DNA of 64,000 bases from Sarocladium kiliense. Its lineage: Eukaryota; Ascomycota; Sordariomycetes; Hypocreales; Sarocladiaceae. Position 1 is the first letter of the stretch, and each line of letters starts with the position of its first letter. Where the stretch lies: NCBI GenBank assembly GCA_030734395.1, contig JAUZTG010000041.1, positions 1,116,001 to 1,180,000 of the forward strand. Reading direction: 5' to 3'. The notes beneath the pieces are model-generated. The model was not told the origin of the DNA. It worked only from the letters and a program-made list of their open reading frames with translations, and made no database searches. Of the stretch, positions 10,506 through 22,243 are shown in pieces. Made by a program: the position numbers and the translations under genes.

Positions 10506-12341
10506 CACTCTACTTTCCCGTCGTTTGTGTCTCCTCTCTTCTTTGTCACAACCCAGCTCAAATCCAGCGACCAGAAATGCATCATCGTTGCTTGAATGGT
10601 TGGCGCAATGCCATAAACGACCACAACGATAGGCGCAAAGCATAGATCGAACCAATTCGCCCATCTTCCCCGACGTGCAAACATTGTTGCATCCAGCAAG
10701 CCCACGCGACCCATTTCTCCTTGCCGATTGCGGACGCAGAGCTCATGATATCGGGAGTAGAAGAAGATATTGGCGTAGAGTCCAATGATGCCGGCGGCAC
10801 CTAGCACGGAGCATGTGCTGAAGATCCATTGTAGATGGGCCGGCGGTCGATCTTGCCAGACTTTGAGAAGGATTATGTTGGCGACTGTCATACATGGGGA
10901 AACTGGCATACAGTAGAGCTCAAGAAGCCGATGCCATAAGAGCAACGGACGAGTCCAGTTTGGAGGATCGAGCTTGTCCTGTGTCGACTCTGGCGAGTTG
11001 TCATCTTTGCCTCCAGGAAGAGACAGATGCAGAGGTGAAACTGGCCGCGAGCGCTGATTCCTCTGCTGCCACATCGTGATGGCACTGCGAATCACATATC
11101 CGCAGTCCAAAGCTCCCCACATGTGTCGAAGACCTTGAATATAACGAGCCCGCATACCCGTGAGAAGAGTCCCGTCGCCAACAACGTTCACAGAGCTGAA
11201 AGGAGCCATGAGCACGCGTACATTGAGATTGCCATTGAGCGCGAAGAAACACTTGATGAAGATGTGTATGTCCTCGCCCATGGACTCCCCATCCACGTCC
11301 CATCCTCCAGCTCGGTCTATGAGACACAGGGGGATTGAGTATGCTGAGAATGTTGGGGCAATGACTGAGCCGGTATGGTAGCCAGATAAAGCAATGCCGG
11401 TCCAGAAGATGTCGGTGAGGCGGACTGGTCCGGGGACGAGGTGAGCGTTGCGGTCGAATACCATTGGGGCAGGATATATCGTTGTTGAGGCTGTCTCGGG
11501 GTGTGAGCAATGTAGATTGGTAAGTGATTTGAAGTATCGTGGCGAGAACAAGGTATCGGCTGATGTTGACGCAGTTCAGTCCCTGTTACAGCGTTATAGA
11601 GTAGCCATGTGTATGACTTACAGTCTGCGATCGTCACAATAACATCACTTCGGGTTGGGAAGGGATACCTTGCGCTCAGCTTGCGAACAGCCCAGGCCAC
11701 TTTGCTCCCTTTGCTCGGATGTTCATTTGGTCTATTCGGGGGATGAAGAGTGCAGGTCATGGAGCGGAACTCGGTCGGAAACTCTCTAATAAGCATCTCT
11801 GCCTTGTCCTGCGCTCCAGGCTCGCGGCCTTCCATGGCAAGGTATACCTGGAATCATGAGTCAGGGAACTGGGGCAGAGAGAGGTTGTATGGCTTACATC
11901 GTAGGATGACTGAGCCTCAGAATGTGATGACAGGACCAACAAGGTCTCACGTAGTGTTTGCATTTCCTCTTTGTAGTTGGGTATCACTATCGCATGCACG
12001 ACTGCTCCGTCCTTGACACGAAACTTGGCGTCACCGAGCTGGCCATCGATGTCATGCGCCAATTCGGCTTCTAGTCTGCTGGATACATCGTAGAGCGACC
12101 AGCAGACTCGGAGGTAGAAGCCTGCCGTTAAAGCATGCCAGAATAGCGAACAAAAAGCGAACACTATCGTCAAGATGCTGGCAGACCCGAAGCTATGAGA
12201 GCTGTCCGTAAGCTCGAGAGTCTGTCGGAAAGTTGCTTCTTTGCGTACTACCCAAACGCTCAGAAGCACGTTCAAGATGAGCGTCAAGCCGCATACTCGT
12301 CTGGTACACCAATCGAAGACTCTTTGAAGCATGCTGTCCAT
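10505..12341 (-). CDS. GT2-like multi-pass membrane glycosyltransferase
   Basis: Three exons: 12341-11898, 11847-11622 and 11559-10505, giving 574 residues. The GT2-type catalytic domain shows AIVIPNYKEE (nucleotide-sugar binding start) and IADSDTLF, an Asp-x-Asp metal motif that is split by the second intron (near residue 223). After it comes DIFWTGIALSGYH and SMGEDIHIFIKCFFAL, the conserved ED of processive-like GT2 enzymes. Two membrane helices precede the catalytic domain (about residues 15-33 and 55-80) and several follow it. The arrangement resembles fungal members of the Glyco_trans_2-like membrane group; it is too short for a chitin synthase and lacks a QxxRW motif that I can see. The start at 12341 is the first ATG before the first helix. 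The acceptor molecule is unknown. Confidence 0.8.
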
Positions 12342-12891
12342 TGTGCGGATTGGTAAAGTCTGCTTCTGCCTGACTATGGAAGCAATCTGGAGCAATGCAG
12401 CGATTTGTGAGATATAAAGGTCTATTGCGGGGGTTGCATTGCATTATCGAACGTCGTCACCCATGTACAGCTTCGGCTGGGATCTTACCACGCCGCTTAG
12501 GGACACAACACACACTCCTTTCTATCTAGGTCACCGCCGCGCGCAAGCAAGCCACCATGCGTGGACACTCTTTGAAGTTAATGAGCCAACCGACTCTTTA
12601 TTCACTTGGAGTATTTGGAATTGGCCTCGCCGAAAAACCTGTCCTCTCGCTTGATCATCAATGAACATCTACCCTGGCTTGGCCGAAAGAGTCCTTTTCC
12701 ATCCTGCGACGTCAAATAATAACGCTTCAGAAATACATCCATCCTACTCCTCGCAACACTAAAAAGCTGTTCTTGGGGTATCATTTATCACCAAGCCTAT
12801 GCTTCATTGCCGTCATTCCGAAATCGTACCCCATCAATCGTTCGCGAGCCATCTAATCGTCTTCGATGGTTTTACCCTGGAAAGCACTCCT
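12342..12891. other. Promoter of the GT2 gene and 3' region of the small membrane protein gene
   Basis: 550 bp between two minus-strand genes. Contains only short open frames without family signatures. Nothing else was recognised. Confidence 0.5.
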
Positions 12892-13440
12892 CTAGACGTA
12901 GGATTCGGTTGTTCCAGGCTTGCCAGCGATCCATGCGAAAATGGAGATGAAGAACCAAAGGATACACCAAGCGGCAAAGAGACCATTGTTGCGAGTCCTG
13001 CCACCAGTGATGAAGGTGAAGATCATGAGAACGAGGGAGATGATCAACGACAGAACAAGAACGGTGTCGAAGTGCCAGCGACCCTGCGAGTACACCAGTT
13101 AGTGCATGATAAAAACGAAACGCCTTGGGGGCGAAGGATTGCTGCTGTGCCGTGAACGTACCCAGTTGATACCAAGAACCCTGCGCTTGCCCTGCGCCGC
13201 ACCAATTTGAGCAAGACAGATGGCAACGAGGATAGTACCAAGGATACCGAAAATACATCCAACAATGAGAGCAGCCAGACGAGCGTTGATCGCACTTCTG
13301 GCGATGTAGACGCAGACGTGAATGGTGCGCACGAGTAGGATGAGGATCATGGTGACAACGCGCAGGATGCCGCCAGCAGAGCGACCACGGGGGTTGTACG
13401 CCGCAATCGTGGTGCCGATGAAACCATCTTTGCCGAACAT
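12892..13440 (-). CDS. Small four-helix membrane protein (MARVEL-like)
   Basis: Two exons: 13440-13162 and 13083-12892, giving 156 residues. Four hydrophobic segments are visible: ILRVVTMILILLVRTIHVCVY, ALIVGCIFGILGTILVAICL, VLVLSLIISLVLMIFTFITG and GLFAAWCILWFFISIFAWIAG. The short hydrophilic N-terminus is Gly-rich (MFGKDGFIGTT). This size and spacing resembles fungal MARVEL-domain proteins of plasma-membrane or vesicle membranes, but I see no diagnostic motif, so the family name is an inference. The start is the first ATG in the frame and no helix is lost. The intron (GTACGT..CGCAG) sits after Trp93. Confidence 0.78.
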
Positions 13441-15034
13441 TGTGTCGATTTTGCAAGAGAGCGGTCTCAAGAGTTGATTTGATTCTTTACTTTTCCGTTG
13501 ATATTCAGGTAGTCGCGCGATCGAGGTAGGGACAGGAAGCCGTTGGCGATGGTGGTGGGAAGAGAGAGAGAGAGGTCAGACCCAGAGCAGGGAAACGAGT
13601 GTCGTGCGACCAACGGAAAGAAATACACTTGCTTCACTGAACGGCTGCCGCGTGTCACAATGACGCTTTCACGCTCTTTACCGCCGTGACTTTGTCTGCC
13701 TCATGGCTGCATGATGTCATGTCGCTATTGCCAAGCTGGGCGGAGGGCTTGGGCTTGTCTTGGGTTCTTTGACGGCGCGTACCAAACGACAACCCAACCC
13801 ACCTGTCGTTCTCTATGCAGAGGGCCATTCTGAAGATGGCTCGGAATGAATATGTCTGTTACTCAGGTCTCTGCTATGAGTTGCAAACAGAAACTCTGCT
13901 TCAAGCCAGGACTCTATGTCAATCACAGCATACCTGCGCCCTGCTGAGTGACTCGTCTTTCTCGAAGGTCGTAACAGCAAACAGGGAGCAAAGAAACATC
14001 AGCACCACTTTGTGGATTCATCGATGGAGTTAGCTAGCTCCCAACAACACAAAATTTCCTTAGTTTCCCTGCCATCCCCCATGTCCGACCTCGCTGCCGT
14101 TGCCGAACCGATGGAGACAGGCTACTGCAGCAAAATGCCTAGGCGCTGACGCGTGACCTTGACCGGTGGTCAGATGTTGGGCTCGGCAGAGCCAGCGAGG
14201 CTGGGCGACTGCCGAACGATCCTTGGTCCCTGTCGACTCCCATCACCCCCCCTTGTCAACCCAATCCACCAAGGTAGAGAGACTCTATGGCACCCTTAAA
14301 AATCACTTCAGAGTCTTGGTTCTGAGTAAGAGCCTCGCAGTCTTGATAGAAACTCTCCTTGCCTATGGGGGAAAAGAAAGGTCGGGGTTTTAATGTTAGC
14401 CAAGACATAGGTCCGCAAATCGGCAGGACACGCGTCTCATGTCGAAGGCATGAAATTTGCCTGGCTCAAGATCGTTCTGTCTCGATAGAGGCTTTCTAAT
14501 GCTCACATCAAACCCAAATCATGGGGCCTCTGGTGAGTATACCATACTCCGGGTGTTGGTAACTACTTATTACGGAACCAGTTACAGCTCGATGCTCAGT
14601 CGCGGGCGGCATTCGGGGGCTCTCGTGTAAATTGAGGTCTCAATTTTGTTGCCATTCGGCATCTGCTCGTAAAAACAAAAATCTCGATTGTTCAAAGCAT
14701 TGGACACATAGTCGAGAATATAACACATTCCATCGAATAAACTTCGTCTTCGTCTAGGCACTGGGAACTACTAGCCAGGGCCCAACCGGATGAAGTAAAC
14801 TGACCAATCATGGCCCTGATGGAACCTGTCAGACTCGCCCCTGAAAGGTCTGTGACTTCAACAAGATGTTCATGCCTCATGCTCCAAACAAGCCACAATG
14901 AGCTTGGAATGAGGAGGTCTTAAGCGACTTCACTTCTTTACCAGTGATCGTTCTATCTGCGAGTCGATCTGCCACCAGATGACTCGGTCTAGCCTGATCA
15001 CGACACAACGTGCATCATCCTTGTGTTCAAGCAG
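13441..15034. other. Divergent promoter region, small membrane protein / TRP-Flc gene
   Basis: 1.6 kb between two start codons facing away from each other. A short AG-rich tract lies at 13559-13574 in the leader of the minus-strand gene. The other open frames are short and have no family signature. Confidence 0.5.
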
Positions 15035-17565
15035 ATGCTGACGACGACCGTCTCGATGTTCCTGACTCCGACACTACCGGCCCTGAAGCTATTCGTCTTA
15101 CTCCACGCAGCTCTCGTATCAGGGACGTTTCTGCAATGGTCGCTCTGCGATGACAGCCGTGGAAGTGGCATCATTCCCTATTACCTGGATGCCGAACTGG
15201 TCAAGGCCAGTAGCGCAACAACCTCACGTCTTGCGCTCAACTTGACCCGGCACCAGAGCGGGCGAAGGTGTGAGGACACGCCTGGTACCGGTCCCTTGGA
15301 CGATGATGCCTGGCCCCAGGCTACGGTCCATTTTGGATGGACCGACTGGAATGGATCGCACAGCTTCACGGAGAAGACGAGGATGCAGTTTGACTGTGAG
15401 AACTTCATAGACGAGCTCCGTCCTATTCCCTTGGATGTCAACTCCAGCCGCATCAGTATGGTCCTTCTCGATGTTGACGGCCTGGATGTACACTCCCTAT
15501 CGACCATCGGCTTGCAAGCCCAGATCGACTCGCCCATCTTTGAGGAAACAAAGTGCATTGCTACCCTGCTCACACCCGTTGAAACCCCACGCATAGCCTC
15601 TGCTCTGCGCATTGGGCCTCTTGCAACCTTCGCATTCGTTCTCGTCATCTCCATCATACGGACTATCACCTCTGTCGCTACAGACCCTCAACCCCAAGAC
15701 ATGAGCGATGGGTCTCCCATCGGGAATGCTGCTCCCAGTACCGTCGTCCTCCCCACAGTCTATGACTGCCTTCACTTCCTACAATTCATCTTCCTGACCG
15801 GAGGTCTCAGCCTCGCCTTCCCAGGCTTCTACCCCGCTGCTGTCGGCCACCTAAGCTGGTCTGCGCTCTTCGCAAACTTCGCCATTCGGGTGAAGAGCTT
15901 CGTTCCCTCTCCCACCTCTGCTCCGAGAGTGTCAATGGCCTATCCTGGGTCCCGTGATGGATTGTACGAGGTTAATGGCACTTATGGCGGCTATCCAGGC
16001 TTTGAGGTGATGGCGCAGATGATCGGGTCGCCGATGACCTGTGATATGTGGGCACTCATGGTGCTGGGTGTTGCGTGTATAGCATTGTTATTGGGGCTAC
16101 TCCTCTGGCTTCTCGAGATACTGAGGCCGCGGAATGTGCTTGGGCTGCCGATGCTCAGCGCGGATCTCGACACTTCGAAACGAGCACAGGCTGCTCGAAT
16201 TGGCAACGGCGTTCTAAGACTTATCATGTCTTACTTCACTATGCCTCTCGTCTCGCTGTCCTCTTACCAGTTCTATCTGTACGGGTTCCTCGGACCAGGG
16301 CATTTGACATTCGCGCTTGTATTCTGCCTCCTGGTATTGTTGTCCTTAGCGTGGCTGACTGCGAGCCACTCCTGGAGGAGTCTGAGCGTCTTGATGGTAG
16401 AAACCGGCCACCGATTCCGAAAGCCACACGAACAAGCTGTATACGATGGGAGACCAGCCAGTCATGGTCATACCTTTATTGTCTTCTTATTCGCGGTGAA
16501 TCTTGTCAGGGGCCTTGTCATCGGCGCATTACAGAAATGGGGGTCAATGCAGCTGGTGTCGCTCATAGCATGCGAGCTGTTCATGCTTTTCGCTGTACGG
16601 ATGCTGAAGCCGTACCGTCTGTTGTCGTCTGGATATCTGACGATCCTGTTGAGATTGGCTCTCTTGGCTTGCTTTGTACCATTCGCATTTCCTCCATCGA
16701 AGATACTCGGCGTCAAGACCATTTCGGCTTATATCGCGCTCTGTATTAGCGCTTTGGGTTTGGTCGTCGCCTTCATCGTACCATCGTGCTGGCACCTGTA
16801 TCGTTTGGCTCTTATGGCCCTGAAACTGCATGGAGGCACAAATCTTCCTCAGGTATGTCACTTAGCAGTACTGCTCCCCAGATCATATTGCGACCTGGAT
16901 CCCGGAATTTTGCTGAAAATTTGAAGGATGTCTCTGTCATCAGCCTGGATCATCTTGGGCATCATGAGGCGCCGGTACCTCGACAGGATGAGACGAGAGC
17001 CACTCGCTCGACCACCTCTCAGCAGGTCGTTGATGGGAACCTCGACATGTTCTCTCGTGCATCACGATCACCATTGCCGGGAGCACCTGGCGAACGAACC
17101 CGGCTGTCGTGGGACCGACGCCCAAGTTCCAGGCCTGAATCGCCATCTCCCCTTCTGTCTCCTCCTACTAGCAGGCGCTCAGCAAGACTTGGGCGATTCA
17201 CAGACACCAGCTCGGACAGCGCCTTGTCAATGGAACACTATACAGGTCAGAAGGAGAGAGCAGCCGACGATGGTCTCCAAGGTGAAGCTGGACCCAGCTC
17301 GGAACCATCTTCTCAGCCGCTAGGTCCGAGGTGGAATGACTATACCTTCAGGGAGGCAGATCTATACTTCGCCGCACCACCGCCATCGAACTACAGCACT
17401 TTGAGACCTCAGCCTAATCATCCTGCGCCGTCTCCAAGCTTATGGGCCTCGTTATGGGATATGGACATTTTCAATATGCGAACATGGGCGGGCTGGGGTC
17501 AGACAGCTCCAACTGAGACAGGCTTTTCCGTTGTTCGACCGAACCGGGTGCCTCCATCAACGTAG
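15035..17565 (+). CDS. TRP-Flc family membrane protein with ML-like lumenal domain
   Basis: Fungal Flc/TRP-like proteins act in ER/vacuolar calcium and FAD homeostasis. The ATG at 15035 opens a signal peptide (LPALKLFVLLHAALVSG). It is followed by an ML-like domain with LQWSLCDDS, GRRCEDTP and NSSRI, and then by about nine membrane helices from residue 190 onward, starting near LATFAFVLVISII and including LTGGLSLAFPGFYPA. The frame from 15035 closes at 16924. A GTATGT donor at 16853 allows splicing into a second exon that encodes a long Ser/Pro-rich cytoplasmic tail to 17565. In-frame acceptors are AAG at 16926 (818 residues) and CAG at 16986 (798 residues); an acceptor at 16881 would give a 29 nt intron, too short. 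The tail shares two motifs with the Flc protein at the right edge, which supports the spliced model. The exact acceptor is uncertain. Confidence 0.85.
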
Positions 17566-18386
17566 TGTCATCAATGGTTATGAATGATCACAAGGACAGC
17601 GGCGGAAGCCTGATCGCTTAGGTGTATGTGCCGCTAAACCGCCTCCGCATGTGGCCCATCTAAGGATAGAGAGCTGCGCGGGTGGCCAGATCAACAGCAG
17701 CCATGGAGCTCTCGAAGTAAGATGTCAGAATAAAGTAAACACACCTAAGTTGTTCCAAATGCTGCTCAAGAAAATACGCCAGCTGAATCGCGGTTAATTG
17801 CTGTCAGCAGTCATGCTTCAAGCAGGCCAAGCAACGCTAAAGAGGTGACCAGCACCCCGCTATGGAACCATCTGATCAGCCATGCGGGGAGCATTGCAAA
17901 ATCCCTGGAGTGACTCCGGTGCGTTATCAAGCACCTGGGTCATTTAGAGCTGTCTTGATGTGATGACAGGAAGCATCTTTTATGTGGAGAGCGGGTGAAT
18001 GTCCGGAGGTTGACCGGGTTCGCCGTAGCTTGGGCCTTTGAAGCCCATCTATCGACCTTAGCTTCTCCTCAGTGGCTTGCCATGTTTCGACAAGCGCGCC
18101 AATCCAATTGAGCCTTGCAACTGGAGTTAACTGTTAGTTGCGAAACGAGACGGCTCTGGTAGGTCGTGATCCCTAACTTGACTGAACGCTGAGACGGATA
18201 AATAGCCATCCCCTTGGGCACTCACCGATTCATTGTCAGAGCAAAGCCCCGCACAGTAACAGCTTATCCATCTCATGCCCTCGGCACAACTTGAACGTAT
18301 TTAAAAGAAGTGCTGGCCCCGTGGATCGCGGCGCTCGAACTCAGTGATCGTCGCATTTCCCTTAAGCAAACAAGGACACCATCAAC
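17566..18386 (+). promoter_or_regulatory. Upstream region of the GH51 gene
   Basis: 821 bp between the Flc stop and the GH51 start. CGGTTAAT at 17791-17798 fits the consensus CGGDTAAW reported for the arabinose regulator AraR of Aspergillus. A TATA-like GGATAAATAG at about 18197-18206 lies some 180 bp before the ATG. Both are short matches and could be chance. Confidence 0.3.
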
Positions 18387-20320
18387 ATGACGAGCTTCAC
18401 CAAGATCCCTGACGACCAACAGCCCGTGATCACGGTCAACCCGGCGTTCAAGATCTCCAAGATAGAGGACAACACCTATGGCGGATTCACAGAGTACGTG
18501 GAGGCGATCACTGGCGAGCAGGCGTGGAACATTTGCTGATCGTGCTCCCATTTCAGGCACATGGGCCGTTGCATCTACGGCGGAATTTACGACCCAGGCA
18601 ACCCATTGAGTGACGGGAATGGGTTCCGCAAGGATGTCATTGAGGCTTTGAAGGAGCTGAACAGCCCTGTCGTTCGCTACCCGGGCGGCAACTTCTGCGC
18701 TACGTATCACTGGATGGACGGCATCGGTCCCAAGGAAAACAGGCCGAAAAGGTTTGAGGTCTGTTCTCAAACCGTTGGTCTCTAGACTGACAAGGCATCT
18801 AGGCCAGAGCTCGCGTGGCTCGGAGTTGAGACCAACCAGTTTGGTACTGATGAGTTCATGCAGTGGTGCAAGATTGTGGGGTCTGAGCCGTACATTGCGC
18901 TGAACATGGGCACTGGTGAGTTCGCTAGACTTTGGGCAGTTGATCATGTGTTAACAGCGAATCAGGAACTCTTGACGAAGGCGAGTGTTTCCGTAGAAAG
19001 GGCGGCTATGTGGGCGAGTAGATCACCTGAACTGACCACGTATACAGCGCTTGCATGGCTTGAATACTGCAACTCTACCCAGGACACATATTACGCCAAC
19101 CTGAGGCGCAAGAATGGCCACGAGGAGCCATACAATGTAGGTGTTCCCGAAGCACCTTGGAGCCTTCTCAATGAGTGACTGAACGATATTTTCCAGGTCA
19201 AATACTGGGCGTTGGGCAACGAGATCTGGGGTCCGTGGCAGGTCGAGCAGATGACAAAGGAAGACTATGCCAAGAAGGCATTCCAATGGGCAAAGGCGCT
19301 CAAACTTCTCGATCCATCAATTGAGCTTATCCTCTGTGGTAAGGAAGGAAAGGATGACTGGGACTACTACGTTCTGAAAGAGTGCGTTACGAACCACACG
19401 GAGACGCTGGGGAACGGAGGCGGCACCTTGATCGACATGCACAGCATCCACCGGTATACAAGCTCAAACGACCATTTGGAGAATGTCACCGGTAAGCTAA
19501 GGCCTGATGACACAGTTCGTTCCTTCGGAGGCTGTCAACTAATTAAATCTATGCTAGGCCCTCGTGCAGCTGAGCGCTCGATTGAGATCACAGGCGCGAT
19601 GATCGACTTTGTTCACATCGAGAACAAGATCCCCCCAACAGTCAAGAAGCAGAAAATCTGCTTCGACGAGTGGAATGTCTGGGATCCCACACGTGCTATT
19701 GGCAGTGAGGGTGCTGAGGAAAAGTGCGTTGCAGGAGCCACGAATCGACATGTGCAAGTTTCTTGCTAACTTTGACCAGGTATACGCTCTCAGACGCTCT
19801 CGCAGTCGCTGTTTGGCTGAACGTCTTCATCCGTCAAGCCAAGTACATCGGCATGGCAAACATTGCCCAGTCAGTCAATGTCATCTCCCCACTGATGACC
19901 ACCAAAGACGGCATCACCAAGCAAACAACATGGTGGCCTTGGCTACTATTCTGCCAACACATGCGCGGCTCAGCTCTCGCAGTTCACCTTCAAAGCGGGG
20001 AGTACGAAGGATCCACGAAGCCATACTGGATCAGAGGCAAGATCGAGACGCCTTGGCTCGATGTCAGCGCGGCTATCAACGATGACGGTGTTGTTTCTTT
20101 GGTGGTCGTCAACATCCACGACACCAAGAGCTTCAACACGAAGCTGGAGGGCATCCCTGAAGGAGCATCCGTTGATGTGTACACTGTCACTGGCGACAGG
20201 TTAGACTGCACGAATACCGCTGAGAAGACTGAAGTTGGTGTGAAGGAGAGCAAATGGGAAGCGAGCGGAACGTATGACTTCCCCAAGGCTTCAATGACCA
20301 TGCTTAGGTGGAAGGCTTGA
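18387..20320 (+). CDS. GH51 alpha-L-arabinofuranosidase, intracellular type
   Basis: Releases terminal arabinofuranose from arabinan and arabinoxylan oligosaccharides. Eight exons: 18387-18493, 18557-18751, 18803-18915, 18966-18980, 19048-19136, 19197-19491, 19558-19723 and 19780-20320 (506 residues). The family signatures are complete: VVRYPGGNFCATYHW, GVETNQFGTDEFM, NMGTGTLDEALAWLEYCN, the acid/base Glu in WALGNEIWG and the nucleophile Glu in CFDEWNVW. No signal peptide is visible at the start (MTSFTKIPDDQQP), so the enzyme is probably cytoplasmic and acts on imported oligosaccharides. The fourth exon is only 15 nt and is followed by an intron starting with GC rather than GT. The conserved sequence TLDEALAW is only obtained with this structure. 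It ends convergent with the haloperoxidase-like gene. Confidence 0.95.
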
Positions 20321-20745
20321 TGATGTAGCAGTGCATCTATAAGCCGTGTAATCCAGAAAGAATAGAGATATTTCTTTATTCATGCTAGGCCAATCGTTCT
20401 AGGGAATCGCAACGTAGAGAAAGAGATGTCCCTCAGAAAGACCATCGACTAGGGCCGTTCATACGGGATATAGACACTGCGAATGGCATCGTGGTGGCTA
20501 TTCCTGCGGTCCAGTATGCTTTGGGAACACGCAAATAGACTGTCCTTCTCACATGAAGCATCTCATTCATCTCACTGAATTGGGAAGGACACTTCAATAT
20601 ACATCTTCGGCTCATTTCGCGCATCTTCCCGGAGGTAAGTCCACATGCATTTGGATTGGCATCAACTACCCAGCGCCCTTCTTGACCGGCTTAGACCACC
20701 AAAAAGCAGCTTTTTGCCTTCCTCGTAGCCAGTCATGAAGTTGAC
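20321..20745. other. Convergent spacer, GH51 / haloperoxidase-like gene
   Basis: 425 bp between facing stop codons; expected to hold both 3' untranslated regions. No gene or repeat seen. Confidence 0.6.
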
Positions 20746-22243
20746 TCAGAATTCATCCCAATGATCATCGAAAAGACGCAGAGTCTCCTTAGCAATGTCC
20801 TTGCCCAATGTCAAACCCTCTGTGCCAGCGTAGGTAAAGTGGATCTATAAGGTTGGAGTAATGAGTGAGCGTGGACTTCAGGTCAATGATGCGAGATTTG
20901 TGACTTACACCTCCGTAGATACGACTGCGGGCATTCTCATATGCTGCGCGATCGATGCTTGTATAGCGTCTGGTGATTACGCCCTGGTTGTCCAGGGTCA
21001 CGTTGCTGCTGAACGCTGCGTTGATCTTGTCGCCGCCGTTGAAGTACTGGAGAACAGCAGCTCCAGCACCTCCAAACGTAGCATGGGTTGAGGTGTAGTC
21101 TGGGTGGCTTGGGGTTGGCCTCAGAAGAGGAACCCAGTCTGGGTCGTAAATGTTCTTTCCTGACTCCAGCCAGACACCTTCGCGGTGAATAGCTGTTACC
21201 GGCCGCCAGTGGTTGTAGGTGTACCTGGGTTATTCTGTAAGCAGGCTAGAGAGGGAATCGTGGGAAGGTTCACTTACTTTACGTCCCAGGAGCCAATTGC
21301 TGCGTTAGCCAAAGCATAGTTGAATTGGGCGTAGAACTTGGCGGAAGCAACAACATCGTTCGCAAGGGTGTTCTTCACAATCGCATGGGCAAATTTGTTC
21401 CAGCCACTAGCTCGTGTTAGCGATACCGTTCCAATTCAACCCCTCTCTAGATGAAGTTCTCTTCTTCGGTGTGACCTGGGGGACTCACGTTACGCTGGAC
21501 TCTTGCCAAAAGTACGCAATCTCTGCTTCCTCGGCCGTTCTCTTGGTCGAGTTCAAGCCACCAAGGTCCTTGACCTCAGTCACCCATTTCTCATAACCTT
21601 TGCCAGTAGCCTTGGGTGGCGCTGGAGACCGGAAACGAGCGATGTTCTTCAAGCCACCGAATGGCCTGAGGAACTGGGCTCCAGGTTGATCAGGTAGGGG
21701 CCGCCCACCTGGTGTAGCTTGGTACACGCCTGGCTTCTTCGGTCCAAAGACATAGTCCACAAAGTTGTTGAGTTTATCATCAGCTCGCTTCTTTGCGACT
21801 TTAGAAGCTGCATCTTGCCCAATCTTGGCTGCTTTGTTGTAGGCTGCTGATCCATGGGCGATGCCAATGTCGTCTAGGACGTTGCGCAGGGCGTTGTCGA
21901 TGTCATTCCCAAGGCGAGCTCCGTGGAAAGTCCACGCGAGAGCATCGTGAGCCGCATGCGATACAGCGAGCTGCTGAAAAGCTCTGCTTTCTTTCTGTGA
22001 GCTCAAGGCGGCGGAGTAGATCGCGCCGTGGGCAACTGCTGGGAACCATGATGAAGATGGCGAAGGAAGACCTCCGATGACTGGGCCGCTGACAAGTGCC
22101 GCAGATTGGTTGACCCTGTAAACTAGTTAAATCCTGTGTTTACCAATAAGACTTGTAAGTCGGGCGTACCAGTATTGAACGATATCGCCCGTGAATGCGG
22201 CTGACGCGCTCGCGGCGAGCGCGGCGAGGAATATGCTTTTCAT
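20746..22243 (-). CDS. Secreted vanadium-dependent haloperoxidase / PAP2-like protein
   Basis: Five exons: 22243-22170, 22115-21489, 21406-21278, 21224-20909 and 20844-20746 (414 residues). A signal peptide is clear: MKSIFLAALAASASA. The all-helical PAP2/vanadium-haloperoxidase fold is supported by AVSHAAHDALAW, the phosphate/vanadate-binding Arg in YNHWRPVTAIHR, the block PSHPDYTSTHATFGGAGAAVL (first 20 residues shown: PSHPDYTSTHATFGGAGAAV) in place of the usual SGH motif, and RIYGGIHF near the end, whose His would bind the metal. Homologues are secreted by many ascomycetes and bacteria. Whether it oxidises halides or is a phosphatase-like relative cannot be told. Introns are all GT..AG and phase-consistent. 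It has a TATA box about 105 bp upstream. Confidence 0.87.

Noticed and set aside
16853..16881. 29 nt intron in the left Flc gene
   Set aside because: It keeps the frame and has GT..CAG borders but is shorter than spliceosomal introns can normally be; longer in-frame choices exist.
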